Shown: piece after piece, positions 12,197-22,668 of the stretch | Position numbering within the stretch: position 1 is the stretch's first letter | How the letters are laid out: the number at the start of each line of letters is the position of its first letter | From: Ceratopteris richardii | Taxonomy: Eukaryota; Streptophyta; Polypodiopsida; Polypodiales; Pteridaceae | DNA length: 64,000 bases | Direction of reading: 5' to 3' | NCBI GenBank assembly: GCA_020310875.1 | Contig: MU260054.1 | Coordinates: forward strand, 689,501-753,500 | The notes under the pieces: model-generated | Database searches by the model: none | What the model was told of the DNA's origin: nothing | Seen by the model: the letters and a program-made list of their open reading frames with translations, nothing else | Made by a program: the position numbers and the translations under genes

Positions 12197-13203
12197 TGTT
12201 AAATGTAAATCGTTAAACTTCCAATTTCAGACTCAAAATACTTTCAAGTTCATACGTTTCCGAACCTTTCCTAACTGTAAATTAACTCTTAGCCACGTGG
12301 GTCCTTGGGAGTGGTAGGGGTCTGTTAGACAGAGGCCCTGTACTATTTTCCCAACTTATTACACAATCATAATTACTTCTAGCGTCTTAGCTCCGTGCGC
12401 AATTCTGAACAACCGATGACTGTTTGTTGTACTGGACTTAGAATTTCTGAACTAATCCTGCTATGATGGTCTGAGCAGTAGTCCGGTGACTTGTGTCCAA
12501 TAGAATAATCTACTTCAGTAAATGAAGATCACCTAATACGTACTTCTTTAGAACAGACAGGTATACCAAACACATATATATAGATACTGAAATTACAACT
12601 CATCGTATACGAACTACGAGCAACAAATATCTTGACAACAATCGACTCGTTATAGACTTAACAATGACCTACTCGCACTTCAATCGTTACAGATGCTAGT
12701 TTTTCCTGTGATCGGAATCAACAGTGAACGTAGACGACTGCATCGAACTTGGTCACTTACAACAATGGTTAACATGCGATCAGTTCGGAACTACTTCCAT
12801 ACTTCCTCGTTCAGTATACTACTGACAAGTAACACACTGCACTTATTAACATTCAGAGACACACTCAACCATTACCGAATAGATTCGTAACACAAGATTA
12901 CTAATTCGCACTCTGCACTACGGAGTGAACAAACGACTAACCAGGCGCAGAACAGAACAGAAATCAACTCAAACAATACTCAAACTTTGTAACAGTGTAA
13001 TAATAATCTGACAGATAATCAGGCGAATAAACTGGAAATTTCCAAGAAAACCGTTTCTCACAAGTGTCTCTCTCCATTCTCTTTACATTGCTTTATATAT
13101 CTTTTTCAAGATGCGCGTACCAACTTTTTTGCACGGATTTTGATAATTCCGGTATATCAGGCGCCGGTCATTACGTCTGTCCCACTCCGGCGACCGTCTA
13201 ACA
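12197..13203 (+). repeat. Solo LTR nested in the minus-strand Copia
   Basis: A 1007-bp block with TGTTA at the left and TAACA at the right, flanked on both sides by AGCA (12193-12196 and 13204-13207), a short target duplication. The Copia sequence continues on either side. It is related to the LTR at 51713-52556: both share a block around GGGAGTGG, GGGGTCTGT and GGCCCT near the left end and end in CTAACA. I place it on the plus strand by the TATA-like sequence near 13092 and by analogy with its relative; the strand is uncertain. It contains no coding region. Confidence 0.75.
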
Positions 13204-13334
13204 AGCATCATCAAAAATAGCATTAATTTCTTCAATCTTCACAGTCAAAGTAGATGGTGTAGGTAATTGTTTAACATGCCCATCAACATTATGTCCTTTA
13301 CCTTTAGCATTCTTTAATGCATAACAGTCTTTCT

Positions 13335-14050
13335 TCATGTGTGCTTTCTTATGACAATAATGGAATTCGATATCCCTCTTAATTTACTTCTACTCTTATT
13401 CCATTGACCATTCTTTTCCTTGTTCTTGCTCCTGCCACGTTGTTGATTCTTTCCTTGGTAAGAATCACGAACATTGTATGCATCTCCACTCTGAGTGCCA
13501 ACCATGGATTTTCTACGAATCTCCTCACTCAAGAGTGCTCCACATATGTCATCATAGACCAATTTACCACCAGGTGCACTATTGCTAATAGCTGTGCAAA
13601 ATGTATCCCATGATGAAGGCAAGGTGCATAACATCAATATTGCTTTCATTTCATTATCCATATCCATTTTCTGAGTCTGTAACTGAGAGAATATAGCATC
13701 AAACTCATTTAGATGAGCAGCAACACTATCTGTGTTCTTCATACGAAGGTCATATAATTTTCTCATCAGATAGACTTTATTTGATGCCCTCTCTTTTTCG
13801 TATGTATTGCATAACTTCTTCCAAATCTCCTCTGCACTTTCACAGTTTAATACTATAAAGCAAACATTATCTGCCAGGTGCAAGCGAATGGTAGACATGG
13901 CCATTTCATCTAACTCATCCCAATCATCTTCATCCAATGTCAACAGGCTTCTTTGAAATTCCATTTATTGGCTTCCATTGCCTCCTTATTATGCATAGAG
14001 CAGTTTGTGCCATCAAATTTTCGGATCTCAAAATGTTCTTTGCCCTATAA
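13335..14050 (-). pseudogene. Copia Gag remnant
   Basis: The minus-strand translation contains a UBN2-type Copia Gag core (MAMSTIRLHLADNV, AEEIWKKLCNTYE, LPSSWDTF). N-terminal residues upstream (FEIRKFDGTN) are characteristic of Copia Gag. A degraded zinc-knuckle region follows towards 13300. It is broken and belongs to the element whose LTR is at 14120-14985. Confidence 0.85.
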
Positions 14051-14107
14051 GTTATAGCTCCTCCTCAGAATATGCATTAGACCCTTATCCACCAGATGTG
14101 GTTGAGA

Positions 14108-14119
14108 CCTCTGATGCCA
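14108..14119 (-). other. Copia primer-binding site, minus strand
   Basis: On the minus strand TGGCATCAGAGG directly follows the LTR end. It is a near match to the initiator-methionine tRNA primer site of Copia elements, and it fixes the orientation and LTR boundary. Confidence 0.8.
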
Positions 14120-14985
14120 TGATCGTAGAGAACTGAATGGAATGCTAATGAAGCTAGAAGAGTCGGAATGCCAATGAATAAGTGTATCAAGGAGTAAATT
14201 GACCATTGTATAGTTGACAAAACCAAAAATCTAGAAAAATTTTGCCAGAGTATCCTTTGCAAAATGAGCGAATGACCAGTGTCAAAATATCATAAACCTA
14301 CAAGTACTGACATGTTTGCCTGCATAGTGAATCACTGACTCCACTGCATATAATCAGTTACCCAATAGAAGCCAACTAGGCTTATCGAGCACCTATGAAC
14401 AACTATCATACATCTCCTATGGTGAGGCTAGGTAAGTCTTCCACCTGCATCACTGAAGAGACCTCGACATCTGGATGTCTCCCAGTTAAGAAAACCTCAC
14501 CACGACCCTCTTTATCAAACGTAAAAGGCTTTATGCAAAGAACGTAACCATTGTATCAATGACCACATGGACATACATAAACGGTATCCACAAAAGTGTA
14601 CATAATGTGTATGTGCTCAATATATGCAGTAAAATGACACTAAAAGGTTGAATGCACAGCCCAAAAACTAAACAATAACACCTACAAGTGTCTATCAACT
14701 CTGATGTTTTTGGCTCAAAAACCTGCATAAATTTGCAGGGGCTGCTCCCACCAAAACTGAAATCTTTCAAGAAACCTGTAGTTTTTCAAGTGTGGCTGAA
14801 AACACAACCCCAAAGGTTGATATTTAATGTCAGAGAAGTACAAAGAACACTCTTCTTGATCTTCTTGGACCTATGTGAAGAGAACTATGTGCAAAATTAC
14901 TCCAAAACGGCTCCAAAAGACACCCCAAAAATGCTTCAAAAATAGGCTTTGAAAGCAAAGAATGAAGCTTTGAGGGACCAAAACA
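14120..14985 (-). repeat. 5' LTR of minus-strand Copia
   Basis: An 866-bp block bounded by TG and CA, lying between the minus-strand primer site and unrelated sequence on the right. No second copy is in the window because the 3' end of the element is left of position 1. The right boundary (GGACCAAAACA) is inferred from the terminal dinucleotide rule only. Confidence 0.65.
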
Positions 14986-15040
14986 TGTTCAAGGTAATGT
15001 CAACCTTAGTCTTTCCCCTTCTTGAGACACCACAAGAGTG

Positions 15041-15131
15041 TAGCTTAGTGGCAAGAGATTGCCACGGTTAAGCGAGCTCCGAGGGGAACAGTATTGGGAT
15101 GGGTGACCTCTCAGGAAGTACTGAGAACCTC
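15041..15131 (+). ncRNA. 5S rRNA-like sequence with tRNA-type A box (SINE- or TRIM-like fossil)
   Basis: TAGCTTAGTGG (15041-15051) fits the tRNA-gene A-box consensus TRGYNNARNGG exactly. About 15 bases later, 15066-15131 follows the 3' half of plant 5S rRNA. GTTAAGCG matches the 5S A box, and GGATGGGTGACCTC is the nearly invariant C box. The 5' half of 5S is absent, so this is not a functional 5S gene. 5S-derived sequence is known in Cassandra TRIM elements and in SINE3-type SINEs. Here the flanks (15132-15290) do not match either in a way I recognise. It lies beside a minus-strand LTR and primer site at 15291-15602. Confidence 0.6.
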
Positions 15132-15290
15132 TATATTCCTTGATCGTTGAGGTCCTCCCTCGCATGCAGCCAACGGTGACTTGGATGACAAGGTATGCCA
15201 AGGTCTATGCCTTGGTCGCCACCTTGGTCATAAGCCGGGGAGGAGGGCTCGCTTCGCTCGCACAAAAGGAACAAAGCTTTTGCATCGAAC

Positions 15291-15304
15291 TGCTCTGATA
15301 ACAA
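15291..15304 (-). other. Primer-binding site of small minus-strand LTR element
   Basis: The minus strand reads TGTTATCAGAGCA immediately inside the LTR at 15305-15602, close to the Copia initiator-methionine primer site. It supports the orientation of that LTR. Confidence 0.6.
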
Positions 15305-15602
15305 TGAAGTATTTCAATGGCAATGCACCACAATGCACTCCCCTTCTTGTGCTCTCCATGATGATATCCTTGGAGTAGAAAATTGAGCTCCTAAGGCCGC
15401 ACACGGTACTCCGCACAAAGACAACAAAATACGCAGAAAAACACAGTACACAGGGAGCACGAAGATAGATTTCTTAGGTCTTACAAATGCTGTTGAACTT
15501 ACAGTCTGTGACTGACTAGGCCACTATATGTTTTATTTAAGAACATAAACAAAGAAGTGTCTAATGGCCATTTGGCCTTTCACATGGACACTAGCGATAA
15601 CA
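15305..15602 (-). repeat. Short LTR, minus strand (Copia- or TRIM-like)
   Basis: About 298 bp, bounded TG...CA, beginning TGTTATCG on the minus strand. It abuts the older plus-strand Copia at 15603 and is followed on the minus strand by a primer site and about 300 bp of non-coding internal sequence that contains the 5S-like stretch. With no second LTR visible, the element is truncated, probably by the Copia at 14985. Confidence 0.55.
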
Positions 15603-15603
15603 A

Positions 15604-17313
15604 ATGAAAGGCAATCCAAATGCCTTATTATTTGAGGAGTTAGTTTCTGTTCTATTGCAGGAAGATCAGTCTAGGAAGAATAGGTCTAGTATGGGTGTTT
15701 CAAATCAAGCTTTCCTGGCTAGTCAGAAGGGCAAAGGTAAATGGAGCTCATCTACTAGTAAGCATAAATCTGCAAATGCTCCACATTCGAAGAAGGAAGA
15801 CAAAGACGAGAAGAAATCAGAAAAGCAAAAACTGTTTTGCAAATACTATAAAGCAAATGATCATGTCATTAAGAGTTATCCAAAACTGGTTGTTAAAGAG
15901 GCAAAGAAAAAAGGAGGCTGCATTGGTTGTTGCAGAGGTCTCTACACTGAAAACAGAGTTAATCTTGTGTAGAATGAAGAATGGGCATTTACTACTATTT
16001 ACAGTTTTGACCCATCTTCTCATGAACAGTGTATGTTTGTGGTAAACTCAGATGTTTGCAGTATTTTGATAGTGGGGCAACCAAACATATTACCTCGCAG
16101 TGTATTTTCTTCACTTCACTTGAGCTTGCCCCTACAGGGAATATCGTCACATGCACCAACAACTTCTCTTATCCTATCATGGGAGTTGGTAAGATCATTC
16201 TGACTACTATTGATAGTAGTTCGTTCACTTTGTCAAATGCTTTATTTGTGCTAGGGATCAAGAAGAATCTGTTATCAGTTTTGGGTTTAGCCAAGATTGG
16301 CTTGGTTGTGAAATTTGTTAATGACAGGTGTACAGTTCATGATCTATCAAATGGTGATGTGATTATTGCTCTGGCATTTTATGTCATAGGCTATATAAGA
16401 TCATAGACTATGAAAGATTTGTGAATGATTTGGCATGTGCAGTACATGATTCTCAGGCCATGTCAGATGCAAAGCTTTGGCATGCATGCTTTGGCCATAT
16501 GAATTTTGCTACTTTGCTACACCTACAGAAATCTCAAATGGTGCCCTCTTTGCCCAAACTTGACGCACCCAAAAAACATGTTTGTGAAGGCTGTATTTTG
16601 GGCAAAATGCAGCATTCCTTCTTTCCAAAAGATGGTTCAATTCGGGCTACTCAGAAATTGTAGCTTATACATAGTGATGTCTATGGTCCTATGCAGATAC
16701 CTTCTTTTGGAAACTATATTTACTTTGTGACTTTCATTGATGATTTTTCCAAGCATGCATGGGTATATCCACTCAAAGCAAAGTCCGAAGTTTTTATGTG
16801 CTTCAAACAATTTTTGGCTTTTCTAGCTGAACATGGGATAAAACATCAATGTAGAGTGCGATATACACCTCAATAGAATGGAGTTGCTGAATGAAAGAAC
16901 AGATCACTCATGGAGATGGCGAGGTGTATGGTCAAGAGTGACTCTTTACCACATAGTTTATGGCTTGAGGCTATCATGTGTGCAACATATGTACTTAATA
17001 GGTGTCCCACTAAAGCACTGGAGTCTATCACTCCATATGAGGCTTGGCATGGTTGCAAGCCATCTGTTGCTCATTTGCATGTTTTTGGTTGTCTTGCATA
17101 TGCATCAATGCTTGAACAACATTGCAAGAAATTGGATGATAAAGCAGTAAAATGTATTTTTGTTTGGTATAGTTCTGAAAGCAAAGGCTATCATCTGTGT
17201 CACTATAGACTAAACGCATTTTGGTTAGTCATGATGTTGTTCTTGTGGAAGATGCTATTTAGCCTTTACTTTCATGTATGAAGGATACATCTGTTAGCTC
17301 CAAAGACATGTAT
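15604..17313 (+). pseudogene. Copia Gag C-terminus, protease and integrase remnants
   Basis: The translations show Gag C-terminal sequence (NALLFEELVSVLLQEDQS), a protease region (YFDSGATKHIT) and a pre-integrase (LWHACFGHMN). The integrase core (FVTFIDDFSKHAWVYP, then LNRCPTKALESITPYEAW) follows. Domains are in the correct Copia order but in different frames, so this half carries several breaks. It ends at GATAC, the Gypsy target site. Confidence 0.85.
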
Positions 17314-17318
17314 GATAC
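17314..17318 (+). repeat. Target-site duplication GATAC, left copy
   Basis: GATAC here and at 30309-30313 exactly flank the Gypsy LTR ends. Host Copia sequence continues on both sides, which shows a clean single insertion. Confidence 0.95.
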
Positions 17319-17944
17319 TGTTGAAGCTCAAGATCAAGGACAAAGAATGGAAGTGCATCAAGGAGGTGGACACACAAGAAGAAGGAGCAAGTAGGGAGCT
17401 CCAAGAAGCACCTGTCAAATTTTCAGAAGAAATCCCTACAAAAATAGTGATTTTTATCACTAAAAACCATTGTAAATACCATTTTCCATTTTTGTAACTC
17501 CATTTTGTTCAAGCCGAGGAGTCCTCGAGCTTGAGGAGTATTAGATCTACCATCCTACCAATTTTCATGATTTTTAGACTCCGTTTGAGCCCCCAAATAA
17601 GCCCTGGAACCTATTTTTTAACTAGGCCGGACACTAGGTCTGGACAGGGCCAAAACCACTCAAAAACTATAAAAAGGGCTGGAGAGCTCATTTTTGGGGT
17701 TAGCTGGTTGTAGATTTCAGTTTTGTAAGAGAGCTCTTTGGTAATCGAAGCTTTCCATTGTTCCACTCTTTGCTCTTACCTTGTGCGCGTGTGTGTGTAT
17801 GTGTGTGCATGCTTGTGTGCTTTCACTCACGCACTTGTGCCATCACTTGCTCGCGGTCTTCATACCCGTCCTCACGTCTCCACGGATTGACATTTATGAG
17901 GTGTATCTCCTCACGTTGGTACTCACCATTGTGCTAGAGTGACA
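17319..17944 (+). repeat. Gypsy 5' LTR
   Basis: 626 bp, TGTTGAAG to AGTGACA. It has a TATA-like sequence (CTATAAAAAGG) at about 17667 and a GT-rich run (17785-17820). It is the same as the 3' LTR at every position I compared. Confidence 0.97.
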
Positions 17945-17951
17945 CCAAATT

Positions 17952-17969
17952 TGGCGCCGTTGCCGGGGA
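17952..17969 (+). other. Gypsy primer-binding site (tRNA-Asp type)
   Basis: TGGCGCCGTTGCCGGGGA lies seven bases inside the 5' LTR. It resembles the site used by plant Athila/Tat elements, complementary to the 3' end of tRNA-Asp. Confidence 0.85.
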
Positions 17970-18239
17970 GAGAGCTTGGAGGACGAGCGTGTGACGGTAA
18001 GACGTAGAGTAGCGACGTTGGAAGGTGAAAAATCGCCATTTTTCAGTTCAGTTTCTGAGTTTTTCTCCTTCTTCACCTTCATCATCATCACCATCTCCTT
18101 CCCTCTTCATATTCTCTGATTTTTTCCATTTTCGCCACTACATTCACTCGTTTTTTACTCGTGGCTGTGAGAAACAAGCTTAGGGGGAGCTGAGAACCAA
18201 AAGCGCTGAAGAAAATCACTTGGAAAACCTCTCAAAACT

Positions 18240-19075
18240 CCAAAAATTTGATTCAGTATCGCGCGGGCTGAAGCGACCTGCGTCTGGTATCGCGACGGTG
18301 GTAGTGTGACTTTGGAGTTAGATTTTGCATCCACAGGCTGATAGGAGGGACAAGGAGGACACAAAGTACACAAACCTGCAAAAATTTTTTTTTGAATTTG
18401 GGTGTGAAAATCTCCAAGTATCGTGTCCGGTTGAGATTTGGTATCGCGATACCAGAACTCCCGTGTATCGCGATACTTGTCGAGATATCGCATCGTGCCT
18501 GCCCACTTGAGGTATCGCGATACCATTCTGGTATCGTATCGTCAAGTGTTGGTGTCGCGATCGCGGTCGCCCCTGTGGTATCGTATCGTGCCATCCTTGG
18601 TATCGTATCGTTGATTGTGCAGTATCGTATCGTCGGGTACTTATTTTGGTAACGCGATACCATTCTGGTATCGTGCCCTGAAGTTGGTATCGCGATCTTA
18701 CCTTACCTAGCAGTATCGTATCGCCCACTTTCCCAAGGGTATCGCGATACCATTCTGAGGTCGTATCGCCCTGGTCCTCTCGTATCGTATCGTCGAAGTT
18801 TTAGTATCGTATCACCTACTTCCCAAGGTAGTATCGCGACACTTGAAATAGTATCGTATCGCCAAGACTAGTGGTATCGTATCGTTTCCTTACCAGGAAG
18901 TGTATCGCGATACCATTTTTGGTGTCGTATCGTGGCAAACCCTGGGTATCGTATCGTGATATTGGTATCGCGATTTCAGTAATCCCGTTGGTATCGTGTC
19001 GTCTAAAGTGGTATCGTGTAAGAAAGAGGTATCGTATCGTGGAGAATCTGGTATCGTCTCGTCTGTTCTGAGCTC
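18240..19075 (+). repeat. TATCG/TATCGCGATA motif array in Gypsy leader
   Basis: About 30 copies of two short CpG-bearing motifs are packed into some 830 bp of the untranslated leader: the palindrome GTATCGCGATAC and the direct repeat GTATCGTATCG. They often sit in a loose unit of palindrome, CATTCTG, then direct repeat, with spacing of roughly 20-40 bp. The copies GTATCGCGATACCATTCTG near 18512, 18739 and (less complete) 18652 and 18902 are the clearest. The array lies before Gag in a region with no long open frame. It could be a binding platform, a packaging or secondary-structure element, or a degenerated satellite; the sequence alone does not decide. Confidence 0.9.
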
Positions 19076-19340
19076 CCAGAGTGATCCTGTTTCCCTGTTT
19101 TAACCCCCAAAACCCTGAACTGGCATAACTTTCTCATACGAAATCCGTTTGCTGTGATTTTGGTTTTGTTGGAAAGCTCGTGGGGAGTACAACAAAAACA
19201 TCGACTGGTTACGGTAAAAATAATACAAGGATTATTCGATAGGGTATTTTGAAGTTGACCCTCAGGGAAACTAGAAAATCAAGGTGTTCCAAAGGATTTT
19301 GGGCAATATAAGAGAACTTTGGGACTAGAAGCCAAGGCTT

Positions 19341-21881
19341 ATGAACCTGAGATCTGGCAGACACTTAGGCAAGGATAGACAAAGCATTAGGTCATCTGAG
19401 GCTAGTGTCAACCATACATCCAAGTCTTGGGCTCAACAGCTTAGTGGTTATCCTTACACACGAAGTTCAGAAACCAGTGACTCGGAAATGTCTTTTAGCA
19501 TGGAAAGACCCACACGTAGCTCAGGCATTGCCTGTTTGCAGACACCAGAAGGTCCCTATAAGACCCAATTGGAGTATATCAGGACCAACCAATTAGGTGC
19601 TCGCATCTATGAGGATGGTCTAAGGCGATCAGTGGTTCAACTCAAGAATCCTGACCAACCCTTTGGACTTGAACACCCAGTGGTCAAGTTTGAAGAGGGT
19701 GCTTACATTGATAAGGAAGGAACCATGTATGTGGTTACCAACTTACCAGATAGGACAGATGAGTTTGGAAATATTATTCCTGAGAATGAGATAGGAGACC
19801 TTGAGCAAGGAGACCTAGGAGGAGAACCCAAGACCCCTAGAGGCAAGTCAGTCTTAACCAGAGTACTCACTCCAGAATGGATTCCTCAAGATAATAAAAG
19901 CATAGAACTATTCGTGAATAGAGAAACGGAGGAAGCCTTTTGGAGATTTAGGCCAGATCAACCCAGCCCAGTAGTCACCATCTATGAATTCAAGGACCCA
20001 GAGACACCAGGGAAAGCTGTCTATCTAGATCACACATCTCACAAATTATTCTTGGTATCAGATCATGACAGACATGCTTACACTTGGCAAGGTGAATCAA
20101 TTTTTCCTCCACCAAGATCTAATGTTTCCCAGGGCCTCCAAGGAGCCGGATCATCCAAGGCTCATGAAACCCAGAGAGAAAGAACTAGAGAGAGACCGGA
20201 GGTAAGCTTTGCAGACACTATAAGCAGAGACAGATCAGGATGTGGAACGGAAAGATTTGAAAGGGAGAGACATAGAGTGTATAGGCATCAAAGAGACGAT
20301 CATGATTTCCCATTGCCTAGACCACGAGAGCACTCAAGAACCCTTAGACCCTCTCAAGTGGTTAAGACAATGAAGAACTACTTTGATGGATTTGGAGATC
20401 CTTATGATCATGTGGCGGAGTTCAAACAAGTGCTAAGAGCTGAACAGGTTGAGGACTTATTCACTCAGTTCGAGGCATTTGGTTTGACTCTTAAGGGTAC
20501 TGCCTTAGCTTGGTTTCAACCTCTAAACAGTCGCAACTATAGAGAGATAGGTCAGCTGCTAGAAGAATTCATTGTGGAATTTTCCAAAAGCGGTATCAGG
20601 CATAACACATCATCATTGATCCACAGCTTCAAGCAGACACCCCAAGAAACAGTGCGACTTGCAGGAAGAAGGTTTAGACAGTACTTGGAAAGATGCCCTG
20701 TACCAGAATTACCCACATCAGCCAAACAGGTGGCACTGTTTTTAGATGGCCTATTGAGCACAAAATTAAGGTCATATGTATACTTGAAAGAGCCTAGATC
20801 CATAGAAGAGTGTATACGGATGTGCATTGACATAGAAGACAACTTGGGTGAGGAGTTAGGACTATCCAAACTCTATAAGGACTCTGATAGTTCTACAAGT
20901 CATACCTCTAGAGCCTCCACTGAGATAGATGAGATAGCTGAGCAAGTGGCCAAAAAGCTAGGAGTCCAAAATAGACAAACGCCAAGGGTCACCTCAGTGA
21001 AGCGATGTTATACATGTGGAGGAGATCACATGGCTAATGTTTGTCCGTTGATGACTCAACCCCAAGGGAACTCTAATGCTCTATATTGCACCATTGAGAG
21101 AAAATACACAAGTCATACGGCCCAAGATTGTCCCCATAACAGGCAGGCTGTTAGACAAAATTATCAGCAACCTTACCAGCAAGGTAGGTATCAGAATCAG
21201 TACCAACAGCCCTATTATAGGCCACAACAATATCAACCGCAATACCAGCAGCAATATCAAGCACCATATAGGCCACAACCTGTCCTAGGAAACCAACCGC
21301 CAACTCGTGCCAATGTGATCCCAGTTAAATATACGATGGCGGAGGAGAACCCTAATAGAGCTTTGGTGCCACTAACCCCATTGGTCTCAGAAAATGATTC
21401 TCACGCTCATGGTTCTGACTACTTCCCTGAAGATAGTCCACAGGCTTATTATATAGAGTCACCTGAGCAAAGTGAGACTTCTCAGTATCAATATGGGACG
21501 CCACCTATAGAACAAAATTGGGAGCCAGAATACTCCAATGTCATGTATACGAATCCAAATCCTAGGCCCCAATTGAGACAAGTAAGACCACAAGCCCCTA
21601 GAGGACCATGCTTTAGATGTCAGGGCGATCATTTCATTCGTGAATGTCCCCACCAACCAGCTCTGGGATCAGGACAGAACATCACAATACAAGGCTTTTG
21701 TCCTGAGTGCGGCAAGGAACATCTTCCTAGAGAGTGTCCCAGGAATCCCTCTAGTGTACCCAAGGTCACACCCATCAACGTGGTAGGCTTAGTGGCAGAT
21801 TCAAGTTCAAGTAGCAATAATGTGGCTCCTGTACAGGCAGTTACTAGGGCACAGGCTGCACAAACAAGCAAAACCATCTGA
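19341..21881 (+). CDS. Gypsy Gag polyprotein (ORF1)
   Basis: An 846-codon frame. The first 340 residues are charged and not recognisable. A retrotransposon Gag domain follows (about 345-510: FTQFEAFGLTLKGTALAWF). Then come CCHC-type zinc knuckles (CYTCGGDHMANVCP about 556, CFRCQGDHFIRECP about 757, CPECGKEHLPRECP about 788), separated by a Gln/Tyr-rich stretch. It would form the particle shell and bind the element RNA. The size is large for Gypsy Gag but usual for Athila/Tat relatives. The start is the first ATG of the frame after the leader. Its end overlaps the next frame (21820-22668). Confidence 0.85.
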   Translation: MNLRSGRHLGKDRQSIRSSEASVNHTSKSWAQQLSGYPYTRSSETSDSEMSFSMERPTRSSGIACLQTPEGPYKTQLEYIRTNQLGARIYEDGLRRSVVQLKNPDQPFGLEHPVVKFEEGAYIDKEGTMYVVTNLPDRTDEFGNIIPENEIGDLEQGDLGGEPKTPRGKSVLTRVLTPEWIPQDNKSIELFVNRETEEAFWRFRPDQPSPVVTIYEFKDPETPGKAVYLDHTSHKLFLVSDHDRHAYTWQGESIFPPPRSNVSQGLQGAGSSKAHETQRERTRERPEVSFADTISRDRSGCGTERFERERHRVYRHQRDDHDFPLPRPREHSRTLRPSQVVKTMKNYFDGFGDPYDHVAEFKQVLRAEQVEDLFTQFEAFGLTLKGTALAWFQPLNSRNYREIGQLLEEFIVEFSKSGIRHNTSSLIHSFKQTPQETVRLAGRRFRQYLERCPVPELPTSAKQVALFLDGLLSTKLRSYVYLKEPRSIEECIRMCIDIEDNLGEELGLSKLYKDSDSSTSHTSRASTEIDEIAEQVAKKLGVQNRQTPRVTSVKRCYTCGGDHMANVCPLMTQPQGNSNALYCTIERKYTSHTAQDCPHNRQAVRQNYQQPYQQGRYQNQYQQPYYRPQQYQPQYQQQYQAPYRPQPVLGNQPPTRANVIPVKYTMAEENPNRALVPLTPLVSENDSHAHGSDYFPEDSPQAYYIESPEQSETSQYQYGTPPIEQNWEPEYSNVMYTNPNPRPQLRQVRPQAPRGPCFRCQGDHFIRECPHQPALGSGQNITIQGFCPECGKEHLPRECPRNPSSVPKVTPINVVGLVADSSSSSNNVAPVQAVTRAQAAQTSKTI

Positions 21882-22668
21882 GCAGTCGGAGTCAAGTGAG
21901 GCAGGAGAACCTAGTAAGAGGAAACCAAGAACATGGAAGGATACCAGAGAGAAGGCTAATCGCAAGTGGAACAAAAAGCTATCCGAGCTAGAAGAAAGCC
22001 TAAGGGATACCAAAACAAAAATAGAAGACATCGCGTCTCAAAGCCCCTCGCATGCCGAAGCTCCATCCACTCCACCTCATTCCACCCCAACACCCATTGT
22101 AAATAATCCACAACCAGGGTCTGTTCTTGCAGATCCAACCCCAGAAGGTTTGGACATGATGTTCAAGGCCTACCAGGCTCGTCTTCAAGAAGGGCCAACA
22201 GCTGCAAACCTAGACAAGAGTTACCCTAGAGCAGATTTAGAGATTGAACGGATGAAAATGTGCATGAAAATGGTAGAACAAGCTCAAGCTATACTTGAGA
22301 CTAGTCAAAAGTTCAATCAGACAAACTCTGTCAAACCGGATTTGCATTTCCAAGGCTTACTAGAAAGATTAGAGCAGTTGGTAAATAAACCACAAATTTC
22401 TTTACCACCACAGGCTCAACCAACTATTGAAAGAGGAAGCTCACCACCAATGGGAGCTTATGTTCCTAATTCCACGGATGCTGGAATGCCTCCTTCAATT
22501 CAACAGTACTCTCAAGAGTTCCTGCGGGAAATACAGGAAGAGAAATGGGCAAGGAGAAGGGTAATTCCCCTCCTATTCCTGAGATTGATGATCTTCATGA
22601 TCAATTTCCCCAAGACATTCCGTCTATCTATGGAGACCAAGCTGAGCAACAAGAAGATGAAAGATTAG
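21820..22668 (+). CDS. Gypsy middle ORF between Gag and Pol
   Basis: A 282-codon frame overlapping the end of Gag by about 60 bases and the start of the Pol frame by about 120. It is hydrophilic, with a coiled-coil-prone N-terminal part and a Pro-rich middle, and has no motif I recognise. It is probably the linker between Gag and protease in this family, reached by frame change or read-through as is usual in LTR elements (inference). Confidence 0.5.
   Translation: MWLLYRQLLGHRLHKQAKPSEQSESSEAGEPSKRKPRTWKDTREKANRKWNKKLSELEESLRDTKTKIEDIASQSPSHAEAPSTPPHSTPTPIVNNPQPGSVLADPTPEGLDMMFKAYQARLQEGPTAANLDKSYPRADLEIERMKMCMKMVEQAQAILETSQKFNQTNSVKPDLHFQGLLERLEQLVNKPQISLPPQAQPTIERGSSPPMGAYVPNSTDAGMPPSIQQYSQEFLREIQEEKWARRRVIPLLFLRLMIFMINFPKTFRLSMETKLSNKKMKD

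Larger units (their letters stand above)
11300..14985 (-). mobile_element. Older minus-strand Ty1/copia element, 5' part
   Basis: Read on the minus strand from 14985 this runs 5' LTR, primer site, Gag, protease region, integrase. It is then cut at 11300 by the tandem Copia array, and the rest lies left of the window. A foreign LTR interrupts it at 12197-13203. The coding parts hold several breaks, so it is clearly older than the array that split it. Confidence 0.85.

Noticed and set aside
15041-15131. Functional 5S rRNA gene
   Set aside because: The 5' half of 5S is missing and replaced by unrelated sequence with a tRNA-type A box.
18253-18728. Three overlapping minus-strand frames rich in RYxxTIR repeats
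   Set aside because: They are produced by the TATCG motif array read in three frames, not by coding sequence.
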